Assembly: GCA_036245525.1 (NCBI GenBank)
Contig: BTPG01000002.1
Location: 160,341,609-160,405,608 of the forward strand
Reading direction: 5' to 3'
Source of the DNA: Semisulcospira habei
Lineage: Eukaryota > Mollusca > Gastropoda > Semisulcospiridae
DNA length: 64,000 nucleotides
This document shows positions 52,490-61,999 of this stretch, one piece after another; the stretch's first letter is position 1; the number at the start of each line of letters is the position of its first letter. The notes below the pieces were generated by a model that had not been told where the DNA came from, searched no databases, and saw nothing but the letters and a program-made list of their open reading frames with translations. A program made the translations under genes and the position numbers.

Positions 52490-52640
52490 GCAGGAGGTGT
52501 AACGAACACGATAGTTCAAGGGTGGTGCCAGAATAGCTTAGCGCCTTTAGGCGCCAAGCTATTCTGGCACCTCCCTTGCAATATCGCGATCGTTTTATCT
52601 CGTGAACTTGTATGTAATCTTCGTAGGACGGCTGTTCGAT
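52490..52640. mobile_element. H1-hairpin element
   Basis: The hairpin at 52510-52584 includes GAATAGCTTAGCGCCTTTAG and GCGCCAAGCTATTC. It is less than 250 bp from the previous H1 copy and shares a long left flank with no other copy. Confidence 0.6.
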
Positions 52641-52889
52641 TTGTGGACTGCAAAATTAGGACTCGCTGTAGTCGTAGTCAGTTTAGAGAATAATCCAACG
52701 AAGAAAGAAGCACGCTGGGAAAAGTTAGTTACAACACGCTTGGCAGTCACCTTTTTTGACCGGAATTCGTGTTCAGTTTAGTCGTATTACAGCGTAGAGA
52801 GGTGTCGTTTGCAACGAACGATTTCCAGCAACGAATGAGAGCGACATCACGGCGGAAAAAGTAGCTTGTAACATAAGTAGCACGCACGC

Positions 52890-52968
52890 TCCAAACATCT
52901 CCAAGAAGGCTAGATCCTCACGAGCCCCCCGGGTTCATGAGGTTCTATGCCTCTAGAAGATGTTTTGA
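52890..52968. repeat. H2 hairpin copy
   Basis: CAAACATCTCCAAGAAGGC through CTCACGAGCCC folds on GGGTTCATGAGG through GCCTCTAGAAGATGTTTTG. The outer CATCTCC / AGATG arm extension is shared with the copy at 32654. Confidence 0.65.
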
Positions 52969-53296
52969 GTGTTGTCTGTGCTTATTATGGTACAAGCTGC
53001 TTATGCTGTGCGCCGTGATTTCGCTCTCGTTCGTTGTTAGGAGTCGTCCGGCGTGTAAACATAACCTGCCTGTCTAGTCATGTTCGTCGAACATTTTCAA
53101 GATTATAATGTGGGCACAGCATGCCCTGTGAACCGCATTCACCCCATTGTATCGTATCCCATTCAGGACCCGACACCTGTATAAAGGCTGCGCTGTCAGT
53201 AAAAAGGCTGTGTCCCCGATCACTGTATAGTGCCAGTGGGACGTTAAATTGGAGATAATGAATGAAAAAAAGGCTGTGCTGGTATTCACTCTGCCG

Positions 53297-53605
53297 CAGA
53301 GTCCGAAATAGCTCAGGCGGTTAAGCGTCGGAGCAGGAGAGCGAAGGGAATCGCCGGGTCGTGGGTTCGAATCCCGTCCCGGCCCCGGTAGCTGGACTCA
53401 CATTCCAGGGGGAAAAGACGGGCTTGTTCAGTAACATGTCCGTTGAAAGGTCCTGGTAAATCAAAGTGGCACAGTTGGAGTGCGCCCGAGTTGATCAGTG
53501 TTCAGGTCGTACTCCATTGAATAGATTTCCCTGTCCCGCATAATCCGCCCGTAAGGGCTGTGCATTATCATTTCGGTGCCGAGGACGTTAACCCCGAACT
53601 AACCA
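53297..53605 (+). mobile_element. tRNA-headed SINE with 11-bp target duplication
   Basis: The head has an A-box-like TAGCTCAGGCGG (about 53310) and a B-box GGTTCGAATCCC (about 53364), spaced as in a tRNA gene. A body of about 220 bp ends GAGGACGTTAACCCCGAACT. TCACTCTGCCG is duplicated at 53286-53296 and 53606-53616. The head cannot fold as a full acceptor stem, and the body plus duplication rule out a true tRNA gene. Confidence 0.88.
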
Positions 53606-54591
53606 TCACTCTGCCGTTTGTGGGCCTACTACCAAACTGGAAGGACAATGGCGGACCGCGTGTGTTGATCATTTGTGTCCATTTCTTTAGAAAGGCGAGA
53701 TTTCATTATTATACAATGAAAAGCTCACTTTCGAGAATTATCCAGAATGGACATACAGTCTTTTGCCATTAACGGCAGCACCGATGTCAGTTTGGAGTGT
53801 TGTCTGTCCGCCGTGATTTGGCACTCGTTAGTTGTTGCGAGTCGTTCGTGCAAACGCAACCTCACCATTGCCAGCCATTCATGACAGTTTCTTGGCTCAG
53901 GAACTGAAAGGGTCATGGCCGGAGTCCTACGGTCCTCTGGCCTACGCCGACCTTTTTTTGCTTACTTGGGCCTGTGACTGGATGCCTATGCAGCCACGCA
54001 ACACGCGTAGCCAGGAAACATGATCAACAAACGCGGTCAGCCGTTGTCCTACCAGTAATAGGCCCACATAAAGATTTTCGGAACAGTTTGCTTTGGTGAC
54101 CGGCTAAATAAAATGAGTTGTGCAATTCAAACTTGTCACGTTTTTCCCACTTTGTGCTGCGTCATTTCGCATTCTCAGCTGCACGAGGTATCTTTTGAGC
54201 CTCGTCATTAATATTATATGGTATAATCTGTCTATCAGCTGCACAATCGCTGTTAATATTTTAATAAGAGATTCTTATGAACCTCGTCTTTTCTGCAATC
54301 TTTAAATCAGTGGGCTAATGGCTGTTAATCTCTCAATCATCGTAGCCTGTATGTATTAATACTAATAAATTTCATTTATATGGCGCTTATCCCTGTTAAA
54401 ACAAGCTCTAGGCATAAACAGACAACTAAAAAAAAACACCATACCAACAATGAAATAAACCGAAAAATTAGTAATGAAGACAGGCACAACCATATACTGT
54501 AGCAAAGATAATGTAAAATCAGGGAAATTCAGCATGTATTGACACTAAAATTATAACCAAGAGGACAAGCTCAAAATACAGGTAAAACAGA

Positions 54592-54595
<4 letters not shown>

Positions 54596-54680
<85 letters not shown>
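54596..54680 (+). repeat. (CA)n microsatellite, about 43 units
   Basis: An uninterrupted AC dinucleotide run of about 86 bp. Confidence 0.97.
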
Positions 54681-54682
<2 letters not shown>

Positions 54683-54699
54683 TTTGCTTTGTATTCCAG

Positions 54700-54985
54700 A
54701 ACAAAATGGTCACTGCCAGGTGTGTAAAATGCAGAAAATAATCCGAGGAAGAAAGGAACACGCCTAGAAAAGGCTACTACAACACAATTTATTAATATTT
54801 CGGGTGAAAACACTTTAAAATAAACAAGAATACACTTCGCTACTTATCGCATCGGTGCGTGTAGAAGTGACAAATGAAAGATGTGACGAAGTGTATTTTA
54901 TTTTTTTTAAAAGGGTTATATAATATCAATGAACTGTGTTGTATCTGTCTTTTCTAAGCGTGCTGCGTTCTTCGTTGGGTGATCC
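54700..54985. mobile_element. Inverted-repeat MITE with about 50-bp ends
   Basis: TCCGAGGAAGAAAGGAACACG, then CCTAGAAAAGG and CTACAACACA at the left are mirrored by TGTGTTGTATC, CTTTTCTAAGCGTG and TTCGTTGGGTGATCCTC at the right. An inner pair AATACACTTCG / CGAAGTGTATT also exists. Confidence 0.6.
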
Positions 54986-55120
54986 TCTGATTTGCTTTGG
55001 GATAGAATTCCACGTCAAAGGGCCAACGCGTGAGAAAGAGCGCTGCCACAGGTTTTTAAATTAAAATGTGGCACACACACCTGGCCAGCTTCCCAATGGT
55101 GATGACCAATTCAGCCATGT

Positions 55121-55222
55121 ATACTGACGAGCAAAAGAAATGCGACATTTTTGGAATCATCGGAAACACGAGAGTGTTTCCGATGATTCCAAAAATGTCG
55201 CATTTCTTTTGCTCGTCAGTAT
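55121..55222. repeat. Perfect 102-bp palindrome (49-bp arms, 4-bp loop)
   Basis: It runs from ATACTGACGAGCAAAAGAAA to its exact complement, loop GAGA at 55170-55173. TA dinucleotides stand at the ends, compatible with TA-target insertion. A degraded relative is at 3687-3757. Confidence 0.95.
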
Positions 55223-55229
55223 GGGATGG

Positions 55230-55915
55230 GGAACCTGCCTTCTAACTGCGATAACAAAAGGTGCCGCCTTTCCGCTCTATTATGGCTCTGATTGTGGACG
55301 TGAAGTGCTCGCAAGAGAGGTTTTGATGCTCGGAGCACCAGCCCGGCAGCGTTATTGTAGATGCAGTGCAGTTGGTTTTGTTATTATGTAATCGCGCCCC
55401 TAGCAGCAAGTGACTCAACTCTTCCAAAGACGGTGACTGTCAAGATGGATTAACCAATGACTGAAATCCTGCCCCCTCCCCTCCCCTCTTTGCGTGTTGG
55501 AGGCTAGTATTTGATAGTGCGATCAGTTATTATTAGTACTCTAGACGTCGTGGGGAAATTGAGTCAAAAAGTGTTCAAATGCACTTGATTACACGTAGCG
55601 ATCAGTCCGATTGAAAGTCTGCCGAACATGCTCATTTTCGTCTTGCTTTTCAACTCCGACCAAACATATTAAGATCCCTCGACTATGGTAGCCAGGAAAT
55701 ACTAGCAAATTATTCTGTTCATTTTGCTGTTAAAGCTGCCGGGACTTGCGAATAGTGTCGTGTCGTTTTCAGGGTCTGTCTCTAAGTATCTGTGTAATTT
55801 GCACACCAGAGGTCAGAGATATTGATGCAAAGTGCCGACGTACCTTTGAGATTCCATATTTCTTTAACAAAAGCAAAATATGTCGCACTGAAACAGGAGA
55901 GACAGTACTAGGCCA
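55230..55915. other. No gene recognised
   Basis: Mixed-composition DNA with only short chance frames. Nothing could be matched to another part of the window. Confidence 0.45.
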
Positions 55916-55924
55916 TCAAGTTCG

Positions 55925-56064
55925 AAGTGCGTTTTTCTGAGTACCTGAAACTCAGATACTCAGAAAAACACACTTTGTCAAAACAAAAACAAAACATTCT
56001 GACAAAGTGCTTTTTTCTTAGTATCTGAGTTTCAGGTACTCAGAAAAACGCACTTTGTCAGAAT
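55925..56064. repeat. Nested palindromes of AAAGTGCGTTTTTCTGAGTA type
   Basis: TTTCTGAGTACCTGAAACTC with AGATACTCAGAAA is itself a hairpin (55932-55966). A second inverted version (56012-56048) follows, and the two blocks are inverted copies of each other around CAAAACAAAAACAAAAC. Several alternative foldings are therefore possible. Confidence 0.85.
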
Positions 56065-56499
56065 TTCAGGCATTTCCTTTTAGGCCTGTCATGTATCGGG
56101 GATAAATAACTACTGACCCAGTACATCTAGTTTACATTAGAAACTAGAAACATGCTCTGGTGTCTCTTTCATACTTTTACTGTCTATTTGATACCATTGC
56201 ATGACGCAATTACTGATACCATGTTTTCCGGCCCACAACCAAAGAATCCAAGTATTTCACTATGTCCACACATCTACCTTTCCAAGAGACAGAACTGTTG
56301 ACTTTGCTTTGTTTTCGACGCAGCATTGGATTTACTGGCTAAACTTTATTTTTCTGTAAACGCTTTATCAGCTTCGGTGGTTTCAAACCGTGGGTGTATT
56401 TGTCTTCGTAAGCACTCCGCCATTGAAAAACTTGTGACTCGCTTCCTGCTAAGGGCAGTGGTATGCGGTCATGTCTACACATTTTTTCGTTATCTCGGT

Positions 56500-56513
56500 T
56501 TGTGTGTGTGTGT

Positions 56514-56578
<65 letters not shown>

Positions 56579-56590
56579 TGTGTGTGTGTT
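56500..56590 (+). repeat. (GT)n with (GC)n core microsatellite
   Basis: GT units, CGCGCGCGCGCG, then GT units for about 90 bp. The GC core can form Z-DNA in principle. Confidence 0.95.
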
Positions 56591-56609
56591 ACCTTTTACT
56601 CCTAATACA

Positions 56610-56800
56610 CTACAAAAGCAGATAGAATGATAGTGATAGTCCAATGGTAGTGCCAGAATTGAGCGCCAAGCAATTCTGGCACCACCCTTGAACTGCCACG
56701 GTCGTTCAATCTCCTAGCCTGGCATGTAGTCTGCAGAAGACTGACTACTTCAGCATTTGAGAATTTCAACCTCAGGGCTCAATGTGGAAAGTAATGTTGC
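56610..56800. mobile_element. H1-hairpin element, shortened stem
   Basis: The hairpin at 56634-56695 is missing the loop-proximal GCTTGGTGCC, leaving GTGCCAGAATTGAGCGCC and CAAGCAATTCTGGCAC. The flank GAATTTCAACCTCAGGGCTC matches the right flank type of subfamily a. Confidence 0.6.
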
Positions 56801-56985
56801 AAAGCCTAGAACGTGTCAGGCTAACGGGAAGAGTGGATTACGCAGGGTCCATGGTGGGTTCTTGGCGCAATGAATAACTATAGATATCATATCAGGGCGA
56901 ACTAATCTTGACCACTGCACCTCTTTGTCTTTTCGGCTCGGGAAAACGGGAAAGGTGCGGTACGAGGTATTTACCACACCTAGCA

Positions 56986-56987
<2 letters not shown>

Positions 56988-57068
<81 letters not shown>
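56988..57068 (+). repeat. (CT)n microsatellite
   Basis: About 80 bp of CT interrupted once by CTCCT. Confidence 0.95.
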
Positions 57069-57071
<3 letters not shown>

Positions 57072-57175
57072 ATGTCAATGAGCGTGGTGCTGGTGTCCTG
57101 CTCCGTCTGGTCAAACAGTTTCTCCTTCAGGCCAGAGACCACAGGGATCAGCGCGCCACCCGCCAAGTACTGAGC
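57069..57175 (-). CDS. Candidate exon, minus strand, unidentified
   Basis: Read on minus after an AG at 57176-57177, it gives LAGGALIPVVSGLKEKLFDQ, then TEQDTSTTLIDMS, before running into the GA repeat. The composition is that of a globular protein and unlike nearby chance frames. No donor is visible before the (GA)n run and the upstream pyrimidine tract is weak. I do not recognise the family. It may be a fragment of an exon cut by the microsatellite. Confidence 0.35.
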
Positions 57176-57189
57176 ACATGTGCTTTTGA

Positions 57190-57756
57190 CAGTGCTCGGA
57201 CAGTGATCGTACTCAGCTAGTAAATTCTGCTGAGGGCCGGAGACCAGGACCTGACCATCCCACTCAGAATTCAGACGGTACTATTCGCAAACCCTCAGTG
57301 ACTTTTCCTGTTCGCCGTTGGGAGAGAGCCCACAGTACTCTGTTCTCACCTCCCAAAAACAGTAACAATACACATGACATTGATCCCTCAGCCTCTGGTG
57401 GACGTCAAGCTACTGAAGCTGTTGGCATCCAGTCTTACGATGAACAGAGTGCGCCGCCTGCCAATGAACTCACAGGTGCCAAACAGGGCGGGTCGGGTGC
57501 TGCTTTTGCCTCCAACTTCCCTTTCTCCCAGCCGCTCCTTTACCACCGTGTGGAAGCTGGACCGGACCCCTTCGCTTCGTGTTTTCCCGGCAACTACGTA
57601 CACCCCTCTGCCGGCTTGTGGCCGCAGGTCACACCACACGGACTACCTGTGCCACCGTTACCTGCATTCTACCCGACTTTTTCACCGTACCCAGTATCTT
57701 ATCCGCAGTGGCTGCTCCCGTACCACTCGGGCGGCTTGCGGCCCCAAGTCATCTAG
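57190..57756 (+). CDS. Candidate terminal coding exon, proline-rich protein, unidentified
   Basis: An open frame of about 189 codons ends in TAG at 57754. A TTTTGACAG acceptor at 57182-57190 could start it. It first reads polar sequence (PTQNSDGTIRKPSVTFPVRR), then becomes rich in Pro, Tyr and Phe: NFPFSQPLLYH, CFPGNYVHPSAGLWP, PPLPAFYPTFSPYPVSYPQW, ending SGGLRPQVI. It is no repeat family seen elsewhere here, and codon use is balanced, which favours a real last exon. A poly-T run follows at 57812. The product is unknown; upstream exons were not identified. Confidence 0.45.
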   Translation, partial: QCSDSDRTQLVNSAEGRRPGPDHPTQNSDGTIRKPSVTFPVRRWERAHSTLFSPPKNSNNTHDIDPSASGGRQATEAVGIQSYDEQSAPPANELTGAKQGGSGAAFASNFPFSQPLLYHRVEAGPDPFASCFPGNYVHPSAGLWPQVTPHGLPVPPLPAFYPTFSPYPVSYPQWLLPYHSGGLRPQVI

Positions 57757-57759
57757 TGA

Positions 57760-58270
57760 TTGGATTATGCCAGGGACAGCTGGGTACTGAGTGGTGGTGT
57801 GTGTGTGTGGGTTTTTTTTTTTTTTTTTTTTTTTTGTGTGTCATTAATATGTATTCATAGTGACGTGTGAACTAGTTTAACAGGACACAAAGTGTGAGGC
57901 TTGTTGTTATCTATTTGGATTCTACTGCCATATTTAGCCGATTGGTGCTGATTTTGTTGCGATAGACAGATATCTGGACTGAAATTACCGTGCGGAGCAT
58001 TTTGGCTACGTTAATCTCATTTTGCTTCTGACGCAGATGTCGTCTGTGATATGACTATGTATTTGCAAATGAGCAGCTTTCTGACTGAGCCAGAAATGTT
58101 TCTAGACAAAGTGTGACATTAAACGACTATTTCGAGAATCTGCGTGAAAAGGGACACACGGATTTGTTTCATTGTTATATCCACTGTGCCTGACGGTGAA
58201 TCTGCACTTTGGAATGTGAAACTAGTAAATTTTGGTTTTTAGTCATGTGTTGACTGAATAGCGCCGGTTA
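57760..58270. other. Possible 3' UTR and intergenic DNA
   Basis: It begins with a T run (57812-57834). No AATAAA was located with confidence. Nothing else is recognised before the SINE at 58287. Confidence 0.35.
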
Positions 58271-58286
58271 TAACTTGAACGTACTC

Positions 58287-58679
58287 GACCCCACCCGGGT
58301 CTGCCCTGGGGGACTTGGGTGGGGTTAGGTACTTTTTAGTTCCCAGGGTCACCCTGGTCAGCCCCACAGGGTGAGTTTTTCTCTCTATTCTGGGGCAAGT
58401 GTTTCTGTCTACCCGAGGTCCATTCACCTGTATTTGCCTTTTTAAAACTCTCCCTACTGTCTGCACTGCCTGTAGCTCTTGATATTGGACGTGTGTTGCT
58501 AAATGGTCTTAGCTTTATTTAGGCCCCATGTGTTAGGTTTATTTAACGTATTTGACCGGCTGGCGACATGCATTCAATGTTCTGTTTTTGGTGTTTTTTT
58601 TTTTCACAAGCAGTGCAGGCACGTCCTGAGAAAGCCTTGTTGCTGTCGGGACGTTAAGCAATGTACAATCAATCAATCA
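58287..58679 (+). mobile_element. CCCCACCC-SINE copy 4
   Basis: A full copy begins CCCCACCCGGGTCTGCCCTG and ends CAATGTACAATCAATCAATC. TTGAACGTACTC is duplicated at 58275-58286 and 58680-58691. Confidence 0.9.
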
Positions 58680-58881
58680 TTGAACGTACTCATTTGAGGC
58701 CGGAGTGTGACTGTATAGTGAAAGTTTTCGTGAACTCTTAGTTATCTAAATTTGTTTTTCTTCTTCTGTACAAAGATCAGTCGTACAGACTTATAAGAAA
58801 AAGGATAACTATTGACTATTGACTTTATAAAAAGGTCTTTTGTCGTCGTGTGTACACTAGTGTCTGTATACAACGAACAAT

Positions 58882-59979
58882 ATGGCGAGTGGATCCAATG
58901 GCTCGGCCACTCAAGGACTGAAAGTCGGACATTTAAATGTGTATCATTTATATCCGAAAGTACATGTCTCCCTGTTTCTGAACCAGTCGTCATATTTCCA
59001 TCTCTTTGGTCTCACCGAATCTCGTCTGGACTCTGGAATCACTGACGCATGTGTCAGTATTCCGAATTTTTCTCTTATTCGACGTGATGCAACTTCTCCT
59101 GGTCATACTGGGCTAGCTGTTTATGTGCACAGCACTGTTCAGCACAGGGTACGCAGACGTCTTGATCTTGAGACAAAGGAGGTGGAATGCGTGTGGTTGG
59201 AAGTCAAGCTTCCTAACACTTCGCCACTGCTAGTTGGCTTTGTGTACAGGAATCCAGCATCCACTGCCGAGTGGTATGACGACTTTGTACAGGTGACGGA
59301 TAAAGTGAATGACACAGGCAGGGATATACTCATTCTCGGTGATTTTAACATTGATATCTCAAAACCCCATTCGATGTGGCAATGTACAACAATGCTGTTT
59401 GGACTAAAACAGATGATTACCAATGCAACCAGAGTAACCCACTCTTCGTGTACTTTGATTGACCACATCTATACTAACAACCCTCAAGCTATCATTGAAA
59501 CTGGTGTCCCTTCACTAGCTGTCAGTGACCACTTTCCCATCACCTGTACATGGTCATGTTATGTTCCTAAACAGAGCCGAACCCAACATTTATACATTAC
59601 TTACAGATGTTTTAGAAAACTAGAGAGAGATAGTTTCCTTCATGACCTCAGTTTTTTGCCGTTCCATGAAGTTTACAATTACAATGACCCTGATGTAGCG
59701 CTCTCACTGTGGCTTGAGCTGTTCCTCGGAGTGCTAAATAAGCATGTCCCTTTAAAAAGGAAACGAGTCCGGTGCCGTGAGCCCCCCACCTGGATTACGG
59801 AGGAGATTAAACAAACCATGGAAGCCAGAAATCGAGCCAAGCTGGACAAAGATTTTATTGAGTTCAAAAGGTTACGTAACAGAGTCAAATACTTTATCCG
59901 GGAGGCACAAAAAGCACTGGTAGAGAAAACCATACGTGGCGGGAATCCGTCTTCAATATGGAAAGTTTTAACTTACTAA
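58882..59979 (+). CDS. LINE D endonuclease domain ORF
   Basis: This 365-codon frame encodes the APE-type endonuclease that nicks the target. It shows GHLNVYHLYPK, FGLTESRLDSG, GLAVYVHSTVQHRV, VGFVYRNPAS, ILGDFNIDISK, TLIDHIYTNNP and SDHFPITCTW, all the expected blocks in order, then a basic linker (PPTWITEEIKQTMEARNRAK). It ends at a frameshift near 59975, after which the linker continues in the 59958-60359 frame. Confidence 0.88.
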   Translation: MASGSNGSATQGLKVGHLNVYHLYPKVHVSLFLNQSSYFHLFGLTESRLDSGITDACVSIPNFSLIRRDATSPGHTGLAVYVHSTVQHRVRRRLDLETKEVECVWLEVKLPNTSPLLVGFVYRNPASTAEWYDDFVQVTDKVNDTGRDILILGDFNIDISKPHSMWQCTTMLFGLKQMITNATRVTHSSCTLIDHIYTNNPQAIIETGVPSLAVSDHFPITCTWSCYVPKQSRTQHLYITYRCFRKLERDSFLHDLSFLPFHEVYNYNDPDVALSLWLELFLGVLNKHVPLKRKRVRCREPPTWITEEIKQTMEARNRAKLDKDFIEFKRLRNRVKYFIREAQKALVEKTIRGGNPSSIWKVLTY

Positions 59980-60359
59980 CTAACAATAGTAAAAATCGTT
60001 CTGCAAATACGACTGCCAACCTTACAGCCGATGCATTTAACGACCACTTCATTTTAGCCCCGAAATCTTTACTACATGCTGAAGGTTTGGATCAGGTGGA
60101 ACATGTCGCATCGCAGAAGCTTACTGACTTTTGTAAGCAAAGACTGTCCGCGGGCGATGCTTTTAATATCCCCTGCATCGCTGTACATGAAGTGGGCAGA
60201 TTTATCTCTAGTCTCAAGAACAAAAAGTCAGCTGGCATTGAAGGTATCAATGGTTTTATGCTCGAACTTTCTCTTCCATACATTATGGAAAGCTTAACCT
60301 ATATTTACAATCTATGTATTCAAAATAATATTTTTTCCGGCGGCTTGCAAAAACTCTAA
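59958..60359 (+). pseudogene. LINE D linker / start of reverse transcriptase
   Basis: It continues the polyprotein with AFNDHFILAPKS, then ISSLKNKKSAGIEGINGFML, the first RT block (K..G.DGI). It stops in TAA at 60357 just before the next frame, which begins VVPIPKTKDTSDPNNF. Confidence 0.75.
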
Positions 60360-60360
60360 A

Positions 60361-61242
60361 GTGGTACCTATACCTAAAACAAAAGACACATCTGATCCAA
60401 ATAATTTTCGGCCTATATCCATGTTATCTATTCTATCGAAGCCTATTGAGAAGCATGTACACAAACATCTTCTCGAATTCCTGGAAGAAAAGTCTCTCCT
60501 GAATAAATATCAATCTGGTTTTCGCCCTAAACATTCGTGTCGCACTGCCTTGGTTTATATGATTGACACTTGGCTGCTCAACATCAACAGAAACAAAATG
60601 TCTGGTACTGTCTTTCTAGACCTAAAAAAAAAAGCGTTCGACCTTATAAACCACAAAATTGTATTAGAGAAACTAGACTGCTACTTTAACAATAACAGCC
60701 CAGGGACACTCTCATTCTTTCGTTCATATATCATAGGGAGAATTCAAACTGTGTACATCAATGCTACCTTCTCTTCTGAAAAGCGTGTTGAGTATGGCGT
60801 GCCCCAGGGATCCATACTAGGACCGTTACTTTTCTGTTTGTTTATAAATGGTCTTCCACTTCATATATCCAATCCAAATACCGAATGTGACATGTTTGCC
60901 GATGATTCAACTCTTCATGCTGGCGGGAAAACTGTACCTGAAATATCAAGCAATCTTCAGCTTAGTCTTCAGGAGGTCTCACTGTGGTGCAAAAATAATC
61001 AAATGCTTGTAAATCCATCCAAAACGAAAAGCATGCTAATCACAACACGCCAAAAGCATCAGCTCCGCCCCCATTCACTTAACCTCTCTTTTGATTCAGT
61101 TCCCATTGAGCAAGTCAAGGAATATCGCCTCCTCGGGGTAATTGTTGATGACCAACTGTGCTGGTTGCCCCATCTAACACAACTAGGGAAAAACATTATC
61201 AAAGAAGCTATTTTTACTGTCAAGATTAAAATCTATCATTGA
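60361..61242 (+). CDS. LINE D reverse transcriptase ORF
   Basis: This 293-codon RT frame contains VPIPKTKDTSDPNNFRPIS, YQSGFRPKHSCRTAL, motif A FLDLKKKAFDLINH, YGVPQGSILGPLLFCLFING and catalytic FADDSTLHAGG, followed by NPSKTKSMLI. Motif A has one Lys more than the usual LDLKKAFD, caused by a 10-base A run at 60625-60634. The frame ends at 61240, and the C-terminal domain continues in another frame. Confidence 0.88.
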   Translation: MVPIPKTKDTSDPNNFRPISMLSILSKPIEKHVHKHLLEFLEEKSLLNKYQSGFRPKHSCRTALVYMIDTWLLNINRNKMSGTVFLDLKKKAFDLINHKIVLEKLDCYFNNNSPGTLSFFRSYIIGRIQTVYINATFSSEKRVEYGVPQGSILGPLLFCLFINGLPLHISNPNTECDMFADDSTLHAGGKTVPEISSNLQLSLQEVSLWCKNNQMLVNPSKTKSMLITTRQKHQLRPHSLNLSFDSVPIEQVKEYRLLGVIVDDQLCWLPHLTQLGKNIIKEAIFTVKIKIYH

Positions 61243-61708
61243 TACTAAGACACGAAAGCTATTTTTCAACTCCTACATACAACCTCACATTGACTACGCA
61301 TCTACTATTTGGGACGGCTGTAGTAAGGCTAACCTTAAGCGGATTAATTCTCCATACAATCGCGCAGTTAAACTGATCCTCCCAATCCCCTCTCTAACTT
61401 TGGAGGAAAAGCTTCAGGCAACAGGGCTCCTTCCTTTACATCAACACCTTACGTTTAATAAATGCGTACTTGTGCACAAAGCACTGAACGGGAAAGCCCC
61501 CCTCTACCTGGCTAAGCTTTTCACTGAGAGCGAAAGGGTTTACAGCACTTTGAGGAACAGTCTCGTCATTGAACGGCCCCGAATTGACTTGTTTAAATCC
61601 AGCCTTTCTTACGCGGGTGCCTATTTATGGAACTCACTTCCTCCACATATACAGCAAACGAGACATCTTCCATTCTTTAGGACGAAAGCTTTTAAATACA
61701 TCTCATAG
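61243..61708 (+). pseudogene. LINE D C-terminal domain
   Basis: It begins with NSYIQPHIDYAST-type sequence, then LPLHQHLTFNKCVLVHKALN, PLYLAKLF and LFKSSLSYAGAYLWNSLPPH, ending FRTKAFKYIS. This is the usual post-RT region (SLSY.GA.LWNSLP) of Jockey/CR1-like LINEs. Confidence 0.75.
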
Positions 61709-61999
61709 CAAACTTGAAAGAAACGTAGATAATATGTCCAAAAGAGCCATGTCAATGATTTCCTGTGGTCCTCCGTTTTGCACTTGTTAGCTTTTACATA
61801 ATATCTCTCTCTCTTTATCGTAGTGTTTTGCCTGCTCACTAAATCACTAAATTCCTACACATGAATAGCTGTATCATAAGTGTGCAGTCGCTTTCTATAA
61901 ACACACTTTATATCGCACTCCCCCCCCCCCCCCCAAGACCCTGTCATTTTGCTGTGTGTGTGTGTAATCTTCAGCGACTTTGGAACTTGTATCGGAATG

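Larger units (their letters stand above)
58800..61850 (+). mobile_element. Jockey/CR1-type LINE (D), nearly complete
   Basis: The coding region runs from the ATG at 58882 to a stop at 61706, with three frame changes. A short AT-rich leader precedes it. No target duplication or defined 3' tail was identified, so the outer limits are approximate. Confidence 0.85.

Noticed and set aside
53300..53385. Possible tRNA gene (A and B box visible)
   Set aside because: It is followed by a 220-bp body and enclosed by an 11-bp target duplication, so it is the head of a SINE; the acceptor stem does not close.
54519..54813. Val-Cys repeat open frames over the CA run
   Set aside because: They are translations of a microsatellite. 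The same applies to frames over 47123-47338, 56326-56644, 56816-57173, 62514-62802 and 63060-63380.
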